In this document: one piece after another, positions 16,918 to 25,360 of the stretch
Position numbering within the stretch: position 1 is the stretch's first letter
Layout: each line of letters opens with the position of its first letter
NCBI GenBank assembly: GCA_041627895.1
Contig: JBFKQC010000001.1
Coordinates: 78,740-142,739 of the forward strand
DNA: 64,000 nt
Source of the DNA: JBFKQC01 sp041627895
GTDB lineage: Bacteria > Pseudomonadota > Alphaproteobacteria > Rhodobacterales > Rhodobacteraceae
Direction of reading: 5' to 3'
Notes under the pieces: model-generated
The model's database searches: none
Seen by the model: only the letters and a program-made list of their open reading frames with translations
Told to the model about the DNA's origin: nothing
Made by a program: the position numbers and the translations under genes

Positions 16918-17670
16918 ATGGCCCGCCATCTGACCGGACGCATCGCCGCGCTTCTGGCCTTTGCCGTCGTGGCGCTTGCCGGCTGCGGCACGCCAGAGGT
17001 CGCGCACGGCATCAACGATCCTTACGAAGACAAGAACCGCGCCGTGCACGAGGCCAACAAGGCCATCGACCGGACGATCCTGAAGCCCCTGTCGGGCGGT
17101 GCGGGCGGTCTGCCCGAGCCGGTGATGCGCTCGGTCGGCAACTTCGCGCAGAATCTCGGCACGCCGTCGGACATCGTCAACGACCTGTTACAGGCCAATA
17201 TCGACGACGCGGCGCACAACTTCACCCGCTTCCTGATCAACACCACCTTCGGAATCGGCGGCATCTTCGACCCGGCCACCGACTGGGGACTCTTCGCACG
17301 CGACAGCGATTTCGGCGAAACCCTGCATGTCTGGGGCGCGGCCGAGGGGCATTATGTGGAACTGCCGCTGCTCGGCCCCTCGACCAAGCGCGACGCGATC
17401 GGCAAGGCGGTGGACCTGTTCACCAACCCACTGAGCTATATCCTGCCGACGCCCGAGCGCTATGCGATCCCTGTGTCGGGCGTCGCATCACGTATTGGTG
17501 ACCGGGGCCGTTTCGCCGACACGATCGATTCTATATTGTACGAAAGCGCGGATTCGTATGCGCAGTCGCGGCTGCTTTACCTGGAATCGCGGCGGTTCCA
17601 GCTGGGTGGCGAGTCCGCGGTGAACTCGGAAGAGACGTTCGAAGATTACGAGGACTTCTATGGCCAATGA
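16918..17670 (+). CDS. mlaA: MlaA (VacJ) family outer-membrane lipoprotein
   Basis: A 250-residue lipoprotein of the Mla phospholipid-trafficking system, which removes misplaced phospholipid from the outer leaflet. The signal peptide ends in the lipobox LAGC with Cys23. Family hallmarks are NDPYEDKNRAVHEANKAID, FLINTTFGIGGIFDPAT and LPLLGPSTKRDAIGKAVD. A GTG 24 bases upstream in frame (16894) is an alternative start. A TAATAT at 16841-16846 may be part of a promoter in the gap to the divergent exporter gene. It overlaps the next gene by 11 bp. Confidence 0.92.
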   Translation: MARHLTGRIAALLAFAVVALAGCGTPEVAHGINDPYEDKNRAVHEANKAIDRTILKPLSGGAGGLPEPVMRSVGNFAQNLGTPSDIVNDLLQANIDDAAHNFTRFLINTTFGIGGIFDPATDWGLFARDSDFGETLHVWGAAEGHYVELPLLGPSTKRDAIGKAVDLFTNPLSYILPTPERYAIPVSGVASRIGDRGRFADTIDSILYESADSYAQSRLLYLESRRFQLGGESAVNSEETFEDYEDFYGQ

Positions 17671-18265
17671 TCTCACGCGACGTAGGTTTCTGGCGGTGAC
17701 CGGCGGCGGCACCGTCGCCATGCTGGCCGGTGCGCCGGCGCTGGCGCTGAACTCGGCGCAGGCCGAACACCTGATCGACCAGGTCGTCGCGCGGATCAAC
17801 TCCGTGATCAACTCCGGCGGCTCGGAAGGCGCGATGCTGGCCGAGTTCGAGCGGATTTTCGGCGATTATGCCGACGTCAACTTCATCGCCTTCAAGACGC
17901 TCGGCCCCCCCGCCCGCAGCGCCACCAACGCGCAGATGCAGGCCTATTCGCGGGCGTTCCAGGGCTACATGGCGCGCAAGTACGGGCGACGCTTCCGCGA
18001 GTTCATCGGCGGCCGGGTCGAAGTGATCGAGGCCCGCGCGGTCAAGTCGTTCTTCGAGGTCAAGACGCTGACCAAGCTGCGCGGCCGCGCACCGTTCGAC
18101 GTCAGCTTCTTCGTCAGCGACAAGAGCGGGCGCAGCCTGTTCTTCGACATGCGCATCGAGGGGATCAGCCTGGTGAACAGCGAGGCGACCGAGATCCGCG
18201 CCATGCTCGACCGGCGCCGCGGCGACCTCGACCAGATGATCAACGACCTTACCCGGGCGGGCTGA
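17660..18265 (+). CDS. mlaC: MlaC-like phospholipid-binding ABC transporter auxiliary protein (Tat signal)
   Basis: A 201-residue periplasmic protein of the MlaC/Ttg2D family, which shuttles phospholipid between MlaA and the inner-membrane MlaFEDB complex. The N-terminus DLTRRRFLAVTGGGTVAMLAGAPALA is a twin-arginine signal, so it is probably exported folded through Tat. The body has FGDYADVNFIAF near residue 70 and the closing IEGISLVNSEATEIRAMLDR. It sits in the same unit as mlaA; the MlaFEDB genes are not in the window. Confidence 0.9.
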   Translation: MANDLTRRRFLAVTGGGTVAMLAGAPALALNSAQAEHLIDQVVARINSVINSGGSEGAMLAEFERIFGDYADVNFIAFKTLGPPARSATNAQMQAYSRAFQGYMARKYGRRFREFIGGRVEVIEARAVKSFFEVKTLTKLRGRAPFDVSFFVSDKSGRSLFFDMRIEGISLVNSEATEIRAMLDRRRGDLDQMINDLTRAG

Positions 18266-18373
18266 TCCGCGCGGCCCGCGCGGTTCCGCCAGGGGACATC
18301 CCGCGCTAAAGCAATTTCCAGCGAAGCCGATCGGGCGAAGCGCCGCGAAGTTGCGCCCGGCAATCAGGATCGG

Positions 18374-18407
18374 GCGCATTCCGTGACTCGAAGATCGCGG
18401 AATGTGC
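18374..18407. terminator. hairpin between convergent mlaC and hydrolase genes
   Basis: GCGCATTCCG (18374-18383) pairs with CGGAATGTGC (18398-18407), a 10-bp stem including one G-U pair, loop 14. It lies one base beyond the stop of the minus-strand hydrolase and downstream of mlaC. No clear T-tract follows on either strand, so it is a weak bidirectional terminator at best. Confidence 0.45.
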
Positions 18408-18408
18408 T

Positions 18409-19329
18409 CTACTCGGCCAGCAGCCGCGCCAGTTCCTCGATCACTTCGGTCGCATGGGTCAGTCCCAGCGCATGGCCCGCGCCCTCGATCACGCCGTGCC
18501 GCACATCCCGGTTCCACTCGGTCAGCCGGCCCATCGCGGTGATCGGGATCACCTTGTCCTCGCGGCCCCAGATCGCCAGCACCGGCAGCCCAGATGCGGC
18601 GATGGCACGGTGCTCTTCCTCCAGCGTCTCGGCCAGCAGGTTGCGCTGGCTCGACAGCACCGCCGGCAGATATCCGCGCCAGGCGGTCTCGGCGCCCTGC
18701 CGCTCGGCCACACCGGCAAGATCGGGCGCCGCGCGCGCCAACTCGCGCGCAACGCCGCGCAATTGCGCCCCGCCGAAGGTCAGCATCAGCCAGTCGCCGA
18801 CAACAGGCAGCCGGCGCGCGATCGCGGCCAGCCTGCCGGGCGCGTGGATCATCCCCGCCGGCGCCAGCAGGATCAGCCGGTCGACGCGATCCGGTTCCTC
18901 GGCGGCGAAGATCGTGGCGATGCTGCCGCCCATCGAATAGCCGATGACCGAAACCGGCCCGCCGACGCCCTCGTGCTGCAACAGCTCACGCAGCTGCCGG
19001 ATGAAGAAGCTGCGGGTCTGCCGGCCCCGCGGCCGGTCGGAATAGCCGCGCCCGAAAAGATCGTAGGTCAGCACCCTGAACCCGGCCTCGGCCAGCGCGG
19101 GGGCCAGCCGGTCCCAGACATAGGCGGGCGTCGTCAGCCCGTGGACGCAGACCAGCACCGGGCCGTCCGCGGGACCTTGCCACTGATAATGCGTCTGCCC
19201 GTCCGAAAGCGCCGCGAACCGCCCCGGCGCCAGCGCGCGCACGTCGTCGTCCATGTCGGGCCGCCGGCGCTCTGCCACGAACGGTGCCACGGCGGCCGCG
19301 GCCAGCAGGATCAGGACCAGCCAGCCCAT
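18409..19329 (-). CDS. alpha/beta hydrolase with N-terminal membrane anchor
   Basis: A 306-residue alpha/beta-fold hydrolase. The first ~18 residues (MGWLVLILLAAAAVAPFV) are a membrane anchor or uncleaved signal. The oxyanion region is VLVCVHGLTTPAYVWD, the nucleophile elbow VIGYSMGGS (Ser near residue 135), the acid probably the Asp in IWGREDKVI and the histidine in IEGAGHALG. The substrate is unknown; esters or lactones are likely. It overlaps the upstream cyclodeaminase gene by one base (TGATG) and is last in a three-gene unit. Confidence 0.85.
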   Translation of the reverse strand: MGWLVLILLAAAAVAPFVAERRRPDMDDDVRALAPGRFAALSDGQTHYQWQGPADGPVLVCVHGLTTPAYVWDRLAPALAEAGFRVLTYDLFGRGYSDRPRGRQTRSFFIRQLRELLQHEGVGGPVSVIGYSMGGSIATIFAAEEPDRVDRLILLAPAGMIHAPGRLAAIARRLPVVGDWLMLTFGGAQLRGVARELARAAPDLAGVAERQGAETAWRGYLPAVLSSQRNLLAETLEEEHRAIAASGLPVLAIWGREDKVIPITAMGRLTEWNRDVRHGVIEGAGHALGLTHATEVIEELARLLAE

Positions 19330-20240
19330 CAGCCCGCCCAGGCGTCGAGGATGTAGCGGCTTGTCATCAGGTCCAGATGCGCGCCGCCGCCGTTCTTGAA
19401 AAGCGTGATCTCGTCGTCCGAGGTGCGCGCGAACCGGCCGGTGCCGAGATCGTAGAAATCGGCCAGCACGTCGGCACGCCCGATCACCCCTTCGGCAAGC
19501 GGCGTCTTCAGTTCGCCGATATGGTCCAGCGTGGTGTCGAAACTGTCGACGAAGATGCGCGCGCGCCGCAGCGCGGCGCCGTCGGCCTCGCGCATGTCGG
19601 CGCGGTAGGCGCCGATCAGGTCGACATGCTGGCCGGGCCTCAGCCACTCGCCCTTCAGCACCGGCTCGGTCGACATCGTGGCGCAGGCGACGATGTCGGC
19701 CGCCGCCACCGCCCCGGGCAAGTCCGCCGCCACGGTCACGCCCGGATGCGCCGCCGCCAGCGCCTCGGCCCGCGCGCGGGTCCGGTTCCAGACCGTGAAC
19801 GCGGCGCCGGGAAAGCCCGCGCCATAGGCCGCGATCAGGTTTTCGGCGACGCTGCCGGCGCCGACGATCAGAACCTCGCGGCTGTCCTTGCGCGCCAGAC
19901 GCAGCGCGCCCAAGAGCGAATCGCCCGCCGTCTTCCACTTGGTGACCAGGTGGAAATCGACGATCGCCTCAAGCGTGCCGTCCGCGTCGGAATAAAGACA
20001 GACGCCGCCGTTGATCGGTGCCGCGTCGCGGTTGCCGGGAAAGATCGTCGCGGTCTTCACCGCGATCCCCAGCCCGTCGATCCAGGCAGCGCGGCTCAGC
20101 ACCGTGTCGCCGCCGCGGCGCAGGAACGTGTCGCCGACCTCGGCCCGCGGCAGCCGGTGCCCGGCCGCCAGCCGCTCGGTCAGCGTCAACCAGTCAAGCC
20201 GCGCCTCGCCCTCGGCGAAGGGGATCACCGGCACGCTCAC
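19329..20240 (-). CDS. ornithine cyclodeaminase/mu-crystallin family dehydrogenase
   Basis: A 303-residue NAD(P)-dependent enzyme of the OCD/mu-crystallin family (ornithine cyclodeaminase, ketimine or alanine reductases). Seen are GIAVKTATIFPGN near residue 60, the coenzyme fold EVLIVGAGSVAENLIAAYGAGFP near residue 120, IGAYRADMRE near residue 205 and ITLFKNGGGAHLDL near the end. The start is a GTG at 20240 overlapping the HAD stop (GTGA), giving MSVPVIPFAEGEARL; the longer in-frame reading is antisense-like and rejected. Confidence 0.85.
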   Translation of the reverse strand: MSVPVIPFAEGEARLDWLTLTERLAAGHRLPRAEVGDTFLRRGGDTVLSRAAWIDGLGIAVKTATIFPGNRDAAPINGGVCLYSDADGTLEAIVDFHLVTKWKTAGDSLLGALRLARKDSREVLIVGAGSVAENLIAAYGAGFPGAAFTVWNRTRARAEALAAAHPGVTVAADLPGAVAAADIVACATMSTEPVLKGEWLRPGQHVDLIGAYRADMREADGAALRRARIFVDSFDTTLDHIGELKTPLAEGVIGRADVLADFYDLGTGRFARTSDDEITLFKNGGGAHLDLMTSRYILDAWAG

Positions 20241-20854
20241 GGCGCTGAACCTGCCAGCAGCCCCTCGACGACCAGCCGGTCGCGCAACCCGCCGGGCCCT
20301 TCGAAGAGGTGCGTCTGCCAGCCGCGATCCGCGGCGGCGGCGATGTTCTCGTGCCGGTCGTCGGTGAACAGCATCGCCCCCGGCGCCAGGCCAAGCTCGG
20401 CCTCGACATGGGCATAGATCGCGGGGTCGGGCTTCATCACGCCCAGCCGCCCGGAGATGAAATGCCGGTCGAACTCGGCAAGCACCGGATAGTGGCGCTC
20501 GGCCAGCTCGAACGTGCCCGCGCCGAAGTTCGACAGCGCATGCACCGCCACGCCGCCCGCCCGCAGACCGCGCAGCAGCGCCGCCGTGTCGGGCAGGTCG
20601 GGCTGCAGCATCTCCAGCCAGCATTCGTGCCAGATCAGGATGTCGCGCGCGTCCTCGGGGTGCGCCTCGGCAAGCGCGCGAACCTCGGCGGCGATGTCGG
20701 CGCCAAGGTCGACCCTGACGTTCATCGCGGCGAAGTCGACCCGCCGGAACAGCTCTTCGCGCCGCGCCTGCCCCAGCAGCCGGTCGAACGGCCTGGCCGG
20801 TTGCCATTCCACCAGCACGTTGCCGATGTCGAAGATCACCGCCTCGATCGCCAT
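20237..20854 (-). CDS. HAD-IA family hydrolase (epoxide-hydrolase-N-like phosphatase)
   Basis: A 205-residue HAD enzyme. Motif I is AVIFDIGNVLVEWQP, motif II ALSNFG near residue 115, motif III MKPDPAIY near residue 145 and motif IV MLFTDDRHEN near residue 170. This pattern matches YihX-like and related phosphatases of sugar phosphates. I use the ATG at 20854 (MAIEAVIFD); an ATG 21 bases upstream adds only an arginine-glycine leader. It heads the unit HAD - cyclodeaminase - hydrolase, all with overlapping stop/start codons. Confidence 0.87.
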   Translation of the reverse strand: MAIEAVIFDIGNVLVEWQPARPFDRLLGQARREELFRRVDFAAMNVRVDLGADIAAEVRALAEAHPEDARDILIWHECWLEMLQPDLPDTAALLRGLRAGGVAVHALSNFGAGTFELAERHYPVLAEFDRHFISGRLGVMKPDPAIYAHVEAELGLAPGAMLFTDDRHENIAAAADRGWQTHLFEGPGGLRDRLVVEGLLAGSAP

Positions 20855-20964
20855 GCCGTCCCCTCGGCCCCGCATGGGCTCAGGTTACGGGGCTTCCGCG
20901 CCGTCCGAAAGCGGAAATGGGCAGGCGGCCCCCGGTCCGGTCATGGCGTTCGGGTCACCGCGCG

Positions 20965-21417
20965 CTACGCCGGCCCCGCGCCCGCCGCCCGCGCCGCGCG
21001 GTCCAGCGCCGAGAGGAACCGCGCGCGGTCGGCGCGGGTGAACCCCTTGCCGCCGCCCTGCCGGAACGGGTCGGCGGCGCGCAAATCGGCCATCAGGTCG
21101 CGCAGCGCCAGCGCGTTGCCGATATTGGCTAGCGTCAGCGCCTCGCCGTTCGGCTTCAGCACCGCCGCGCCGGCGGCCACGCATTTCGCCGCCAGCGGAA
21201 TGTCGGCGGTCACCACCACGTCGCCCGGCCCGGCGCGTTCCGCGATCCACTTGTCGGCCTCGTCCGGGCCGGCGGCGACAAAGACCATCTCGACCAGCGG
21301 ATTCGCCGATGGCCGCAGCCCGCCGTTCGACACCATCGCCACGCGCACCCGCAGCCGCGTGGCGACCCGCTCGACCTCGGCCTTGACCGGGCAGGCGTCT
21401 GCATCGACGTAGATCAT
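20965..21417 (-). CDS. YaiI/YqxD family protein (UPF0178, DUF188)
   Basis: A 150-residue protein with the family opening MIYVDADACPVKAEVERVA, the core VAAGPDEADKWI...GDVVVTADIPLAAKC and the tail GGGKGFTRADRARFLSALD. The acidic residues resemble a PIN-like nuclease fold, but the function is unproven. The start at 21417 overlaps the stop of the glycosyltransferase gene (ATGA), preferred over the ATG 9 bases upstream. Confidence 0.9.
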   Translation of the reverse strand: MIYVDADACPVKAEVERVATRLRVRVAMVSNGGLRPSANPLVEMVFVAAGPDEADKWIAERAGPGDVVVTADIPLAAKCVAAGAAVLKPNGEALTLANIGNALALRDLMADLRAADPFRQGGGKGFTRADRARFLSALDRAARAAGAGPA

Positions 21418-22328
21418 CGCTCCCACGGGTGCCGGACGACGAGCTGCGGCGCGACGAATGCGCCGAACCCGGCCTCCGCGGCCTTCAGCGCGAAACCCTC
21501 GGTCTCGATGTGCAACTGATAGGGGGCTTCGGGGAAATCCACCCCGGCCTCGGCCACGTCGCGCCGGATCAGCAGGAACGTGCCGCCGACCGAATGCAGC
21601 GGTTCGATCTCGCGGCCCTGCCGGAAATCGGGGTATTCGCGGAAATAGCCGCGCGGCGGCTGGTAGATGCCGCCCCGCACATAGCGCCGCGCCATCCGGT
21701 CGGTGATCGGGCGGGTATAGCGGAACGCGTTGAGGTCGAAGACCGCCTCGCTGTCCTCCAGAAGGCAGTTCGCCATCAGGATCGGCGCACGAAAGGCCAG
21801 CGCGCGCTTCAGCGTGTCGGGCGGGATCGCCGCCAGATCGACGTCGATGAACAGGACATAGCCCGCGCGCGTGTCCAGCGCCGCCCGCATCAGCCGGTTG
21901 CGGCAGGCGGCGATCGCGGCGCGCCGGTCGCGCTGGATCGCGGGGCGCGAGCGCCGCCCCGCGCCCTGCTCGAACCCGGTGTTGAGGGTCAGCAGCCCGG
22001 CACTGGCCAGCCGCCCTGCACGGGCCGCGATGCCGTCTGCGGCAAGCCTGCGCGTGTCGTCGGTGGAATCGCCCTCCAGCAGCCGCAGGTGCAGGCTGTC
22101 CCCGGGATAGTCCAGCGCATCGACCAGCGCGAAATAGCGTTCAAGGTCCTGCGCGGCGTTCCTGCAGGGCGTCAGGATCGCGACCTCGGGCAGCGGGTCG
22201 GGCAGGGGCTGCGCCTCGGGCAGCGGAAAGGCCCGCAACTCGTGCGTGAACCGGGTATGGCGCCTGACCGGCTGCAACACGTCGGAAAGCTTCAGGACCC
22301 CCAGCCGGATGTCGCGCCATAGCCCCAT
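21414..22328 (-). CDS. Anp1-like glycosyltransferase
   Basis: A 304-residue glycosyltransferase A-type fold related to the Anp1/Van1 mannosyltransferases of fungi, a family also scattered in bacteria. It has VAILTPCRNAAQDLERYF near residue 50, LRLLEGDSTDDTRRLA near residue 85, the metal-binding YVLFIDVDLAAIPPDTL (DVD) near residue 160 and a closing LHIETEGFALKAAEAGFGAFVAPQLVV. The acceptor is unknown. Its start codon directly follows the stop of fghA (TGAATG). Confidence 0.8.
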   Translation of the reverse strand: MGLWRDIRLGVLKLSDVLQPVRRHTRFTHELRAFPLPEAQPLPDPLPEVAILTPCRNAAQDLERYFALVDALDYPGDSLHLRLLEGDSTDDTRRLAADGIAARAGRLASAGLLTLNTGFEQGAGRRSRPAIQRDRRAAIAACRNRLMRAALDTRAGYVLFIDVDLAAIPPDTLKRALAFRAPILMANCLLEDSEAVFDLNAFRYTRPITDRMARRYVRGGIYQPPRGYFREYPDFRQGREIEPLHSVGGTFLLIRRDVAEAGVDFPEAPYQLHIETEGFALKAAEAGFGAFVAPQLVVRHPWER

Positions 22329-23159
22329 TCAGGCGCCGAGCGCCCCGGCGTGGAACGCCACGTGATCGGCCATGAACGAGGCCACGAAGAAATAGCTGTG
22401 GTCGTATCCCGCCTGCATCCGGAAGGCGGCCGGCTGGCGCCGTGCGGCGATCGCCCCGGCCAGCGCCTCGGGGCGCAGCAGGTCGATGAACTGGTCCTTC
22501 GTGCCGGTGTCGATCAGCATCGGCCCGTCGAACCCGCGCGCCGCCATCAGAAGGCTCGCGTCATGCGCGGCCCAGGCCGCCATGTCCGCGCCCAGATAGG
22601 CCGCCAACTGCTTGCGCCCCCAGTCGCTTTGCGTCGGGTTGCAGATCGGCGCGAAGGCCGAGACGCTGCGGAACCGACCGGCCAGCGTCATCGCCGCGGT
22701 CAGCGCGCCGTGCCCGCCCATCGAATGCCCGGTGATGCCCTGGCGCGCCTCGTCCAGCGGGAACTCGGCGAACAGCAGCGCCGGCAGGTCGCCGGTCACG
22801 TAGTCCCACATCGCGAAATGCGGCGCCCAGGGCGGCTCGGTGGCGTTCACGTAGAACCCCGCGCCCTGGCCCAGGTCATAGGCCTCGTCGTCGGCCACGC
22901 CCTCGCCCCGCGGCGAGGTGTCGGGAAAGACCAGCGCGATCCCGGCCGCGGCGGCATGCGCCTGCGCGCCGGCCTTCACCATGGCGTTCTCGTGCGTGCA
23001 GGTCAGCCCCGAGAGATACCAGAGCACCGGCACCCGGCCCGACCTGGCCTGCGGCGGCAGGTACAGCCCGAAGGTCATGTCGGTCCCGGTCGCCGCCGAG
23101 CGATGGGCATAGACCCCCTGCACGCCGCCGAAACAGGCGTTTTCCGATACGGTTTCCAT
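22329..23159 (-). CDS. fghA: S-formylglutathione hydrolase
   Basis: A 276-residue esterase (human ESD/FrmB family) that hydrolyses S-formylglutathione to formate and glutathione, the second step of glutathione-dependent formaldehyde oxidation. It carries VPVLWYLSGLTCTHENAM, LVFPDTSPRGEGV, the nucleophile elbow GHSMGGHGAL and late GYDHSYFF with the catalytic histidine. The first enzyme of the pathway is at 28610-29722 on the same strand, so the pathway is complete within the window although split. Confidence 0.93.
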   Translation of the reverse strand: METVSENACFGGVQGVYAHRSAATGTDMTFGLYLPPQARSGRVPVLWYLSGLTCTHENAMVKAGAQAHAAAAGIALVFPDTSPRGEGVADDEAYDLGQGAGFYVNATEPPWAPHFAMWDYVTGDLPALLFAEFPLDEARQGITGHSMGGHGALTAAMTLAGRFRSVSAFAPICNPTQSDWGRKQLAAYLGADMAAWAAHDASLLMAARGFDGPMLIDTGTKDQFIDLLRPEALAGAIAARRQPAAFRMQAGYDHSYFFVASFMADHVAFHAGALGA

Positions 23160-23186
23160 CTCTGTGCCTCCCGCCGTTGACCCGGC

Positions 23187-24128
23187 CTACTGAAACGCCA
23201 CGCGCTCGGCAAGCCAGGCCAGCACCAGCGACACCGTCGCCACACTGGCGGCGGTCGAGATCAGGATCGTCGACGACACCCGCTGCGGCGCGACGCCGTA
23301 ATTCGCCGCCAGCATGTAGATGTTGCCCGCCGTGGGCATCGCGGCGCTGGCGATCATCACCGCGGCCGCATAGGGCTCGACCGGCCAGACCACCAGCGCC
23401 GCGACCGCGATCGCCGCCGGATGCAGCACCAGCTTGGAAAACGAAAGCCACGCGGCGACCGAAGGCCGCTCGGCGGATTTCGACGCCAGCGACGCGCCGA
23501 TCGCGAACAGCGCCCCCGGCGTCGCCGCGGCGCCGAGGATCGCCAGGAACTCGTTCACCGGCCCGGGGATCGGCCAGTCCATCGCCGACCATGTGAACCC
23601 CAGGACGATCGACAGCAGCATCGGGTTGGTCGCCAGCCCCTTCGCGGCCAGCGCAACCGGCCCCGGCCCCTCGGGCACGGCCCGGCTGCCGGTGATCAGG
23701 ATCACGATCAGCGTGCCGAAGACCAGCAGGTCCACCCCCAGCATCATCATGATGTAGCCCACCGCCGCCTCGCCCATCAGCAGCGCCAGCATCGGGATGC
23801 CGAGAAAGCCGATATTGCCGATCACCGCGCATTGCGCCTCGACTGCCGCCTCGGCAATCGGAATGCCGCGCCACAGCGCCGCCGCGCTGGCGATCAGATA
23901 GACGAAGGCGGTGGCCCAGAGATAGACCATGACGAACCTCGGATCGAACACCTCGCCGAAGCTCAGGTTCGCCGAGAACCGGAACAGCATGGCCGAAAGC
24001 GCGAAGTAGAACACGAACTTGGTCAGCGCCGCCGCCATGGATTCGGAAAAGAACCGCGTCGCCGCCGCCGCATAGCCGACGCCGATCAGCATGAAGAAGG
24101 GCAGCGTCTTCAGGAATATCTCGACCAT
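23187..24128 (-). CDS. AEC (auxin efflux carrier) family transporter
   Basis: A 313-residue integral membrane protein with about ten hydrophobic segments in two repeats. It begins MVEIFLKTLPFFMLIGVGYA, and the unwound-helix sequence GNIGFLGIPM near residue 100 has the N-x-G-F-x-G-x-P pattern of AEC transporters; the second repeat has ASAAMPTAGNIYMLA. Bacterial members export or import organic acids. Its 3' end is 28 bp from fghA, so cotranscription is plausible. Confidence 0.88.
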   Translation of the reverse strand: MVEIFLKTLPFFMLIGVGYAAAATRFFSESMAAALTKFVFYFALSAMLFRFSANLSFGEVFDPRFVMVYLWATAFVYLIASAAALWRGIPIAEAAVEAQCAVIGNIGFLGIPMLALLMGEAAVGYIMMMLGVDLLVFGTLIVILITGSRAVPEGPGPVALAAKGLATNPMLLSIVLGFTWSAMDWPIPGPVNEFLAILGAAATPGALFAIGASLASKSAERPSVAAWLSFSKLVLHPAAIAVAALVVWPVEPYAAAVMIASAAMPTAGNIYMLAANYGVAPQRVSSTILISTAASVATVSLVLAWLAERVAFQ

Positions 24129-24250
24129 GCGGCGCCTCTAGCATCCCGCGCCGGTGCTGCAAACGCCTCGGCCCCTTCGCGCCGCGCGGTGTTGCCGCCG
24201 GTCCCCGGATGCGGCCCCGCCGGGCGCCGGCCGGTCGCCATGTGCAGCCG

Positions 24251-25228
24251 CTACCCCGCGCCGATCAGCGCGCCCGCGCCGAAGACCAGCGCACCGCCCA
24301 GCACCACCTGGAAGGTCGCGCGCAGGAACGGCGTCTCCATGAACCGGTTCTGGATCCAGACGATCGCCCAGAGCTCGACGAAGACCACCGCGATGGCGAT
24401 GACCGTCGCGGTCCAGAAATCCGGGATCAGGTACGGCAGCGCGTGGCCGAGCCCGCCGATCGCCGTCATGATGCCGCTGGCGAAACCGCGCTTCCAGGGC
24501 GAGCCGCGCCCGGATAGTTCCCCGTCGTCCGACGCCGCCTCGGTGAACCCCATCGAAATGCCGGCGCCGACGCTCGCCGCCAGTCCCACCAGGAACGTCG
24601 TGTGCGTGTCCTGCGTCGCGAACGCCGTGGCGAAGATCGGCGCCAGCGTCGAGACCGAGCCGTCCATCAGCCCTGCCAGCCCCGGCTGCACCCAGGTCAG
24701 CACGAACTGCCGTTTCGCGGCCCGGTCCTCGCCCGCCCGCGTCTCGTCGTCCAGGTGTTCCTCGACCAGCGCGTCGGCCGTCTCGCCATGCCCCGCCTCG
24801 GCCGCCGCCAGATCGCCCAGAAGCTTCCGGGTATCGGCGTCCTGCGTCTGCGCCGCCGCCTTGCGATAGAAGGCTTCCGCATCGCGCTCCATCGCCTCGG
24901 CCTCGTCGCGCATCCGCTCCAGCCCGAGGTTCTCCACCAGCCAGACCGGCCGCCGCGCGTAGAACCCCGACACATGCTCGCGCCGGATCAGCGGGATCAC
25001 CTCGCCGAACCGCTTCTTGTGCAGCTCGATCAGCCGGTGCCGGTGCTGGTCCTCCTCCGCCGCCATGCCGTCGAACACCGCCGCGCTGCCGGGAAACTCG
25101 GCCCGCAGCCGCTCGGCATACATCCGGTAGATGCGCGCGTCGTCCTCCTCGGACGAGATCGCCAGCGCCAGGATTTCCTGCTCGCCCAGGTCGGAAAACC
25201 GCCGCCTGCTGGTCACACCTGGAATCAT
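24251..25228 (-). CDS. mbfA: MbfA-type iron exporter (ferritin-like domain fused to VIT1/CCC1)
   Basis: A 325-residue protein with an N-terminal erythrin/ferritin-like domain (~1-165) and a C-terminal vacuolar-iron-transporter domain (~180-325) with about five membrane segments. Di-iron ligand candidates are the Glu in LAISSEEDDARIY, AAEEDQHRHRL (E-E-x-x-H) and AEAGHGE; the transporter half has QPGLAGLMDGSVSTLAP. This architecture is MbfA, an inner-membrane iron exporter of rhizobia and relatives protecting against iron plus peroxide. The start MIPGVTSRRRFSDLG is 132 bp from a divergent TetR gene. No canonical Irr box was recognised in the gap. Confidence 0.9.
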   Translation of the reverse strand: MIPGVTSRRRFSDLGEQEILALAISSEEDDARIYRMYAERLRAEFPGSAAVFDGMAAEEDQHRHRLIELHKKRFGEVIPLIRREHVSGFYARRPVWLVENLGLERMRDEAEAMERDAEAFYRKAAAQTQDADTRKLLGDLAAAEAGHGETADALVEEHLDDETRAGEDRAAKRQFVLTWVQPGLAGLMDGSVSTLAPIFATAFATQDTHTTFLVGLAASVGAGISMGFTEAASDDGELSGRGSPWKRGFASGIMTAIGGLGHALPYLIPDFWTATVIAIAVVFVELWAIVWIQNRFMETPFLRATFQVVLGGALVFGAGALIGAG

Positions 25229-25324
25229 CGCCGCACCTACTCGCTGGAATCGGTCCAAATAGGTCGCAGGCCGCGCCCGGTTGCAACCCCCCGGCAGCGG
25301 CGCATTCCGCCTTGCCGGAACTGA

Positions 25325-25341
25325 ACCGATCGGTCTATATT
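25325..25341. promoter_or_regulatory. palindromic operator and -10-like element between mbfA and tetR-type gene
   Basis: ACCGATCGGT (25325-25334) is a perfect 10-base palindrome directly followed by TATATT (25336-25341), which sits 19 bases before the TetR-family start codon. The core AACCG..CGGT resembles operators of several TetR regulators, so autoregulation is likely. A partial CGGTC half-site near 25245 lies closer to mbfA. Confidence 0.6.
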
Positions 25342-25360
25342 CGCTTTCCGGAGGACATGG

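Noticed and set aside
18300..18330. AAAGCAATTTCCAGCGAAG as a dispersed repeat
   Set aside because: Only one copy occurs in the window, so repeat status cannot be supported here.
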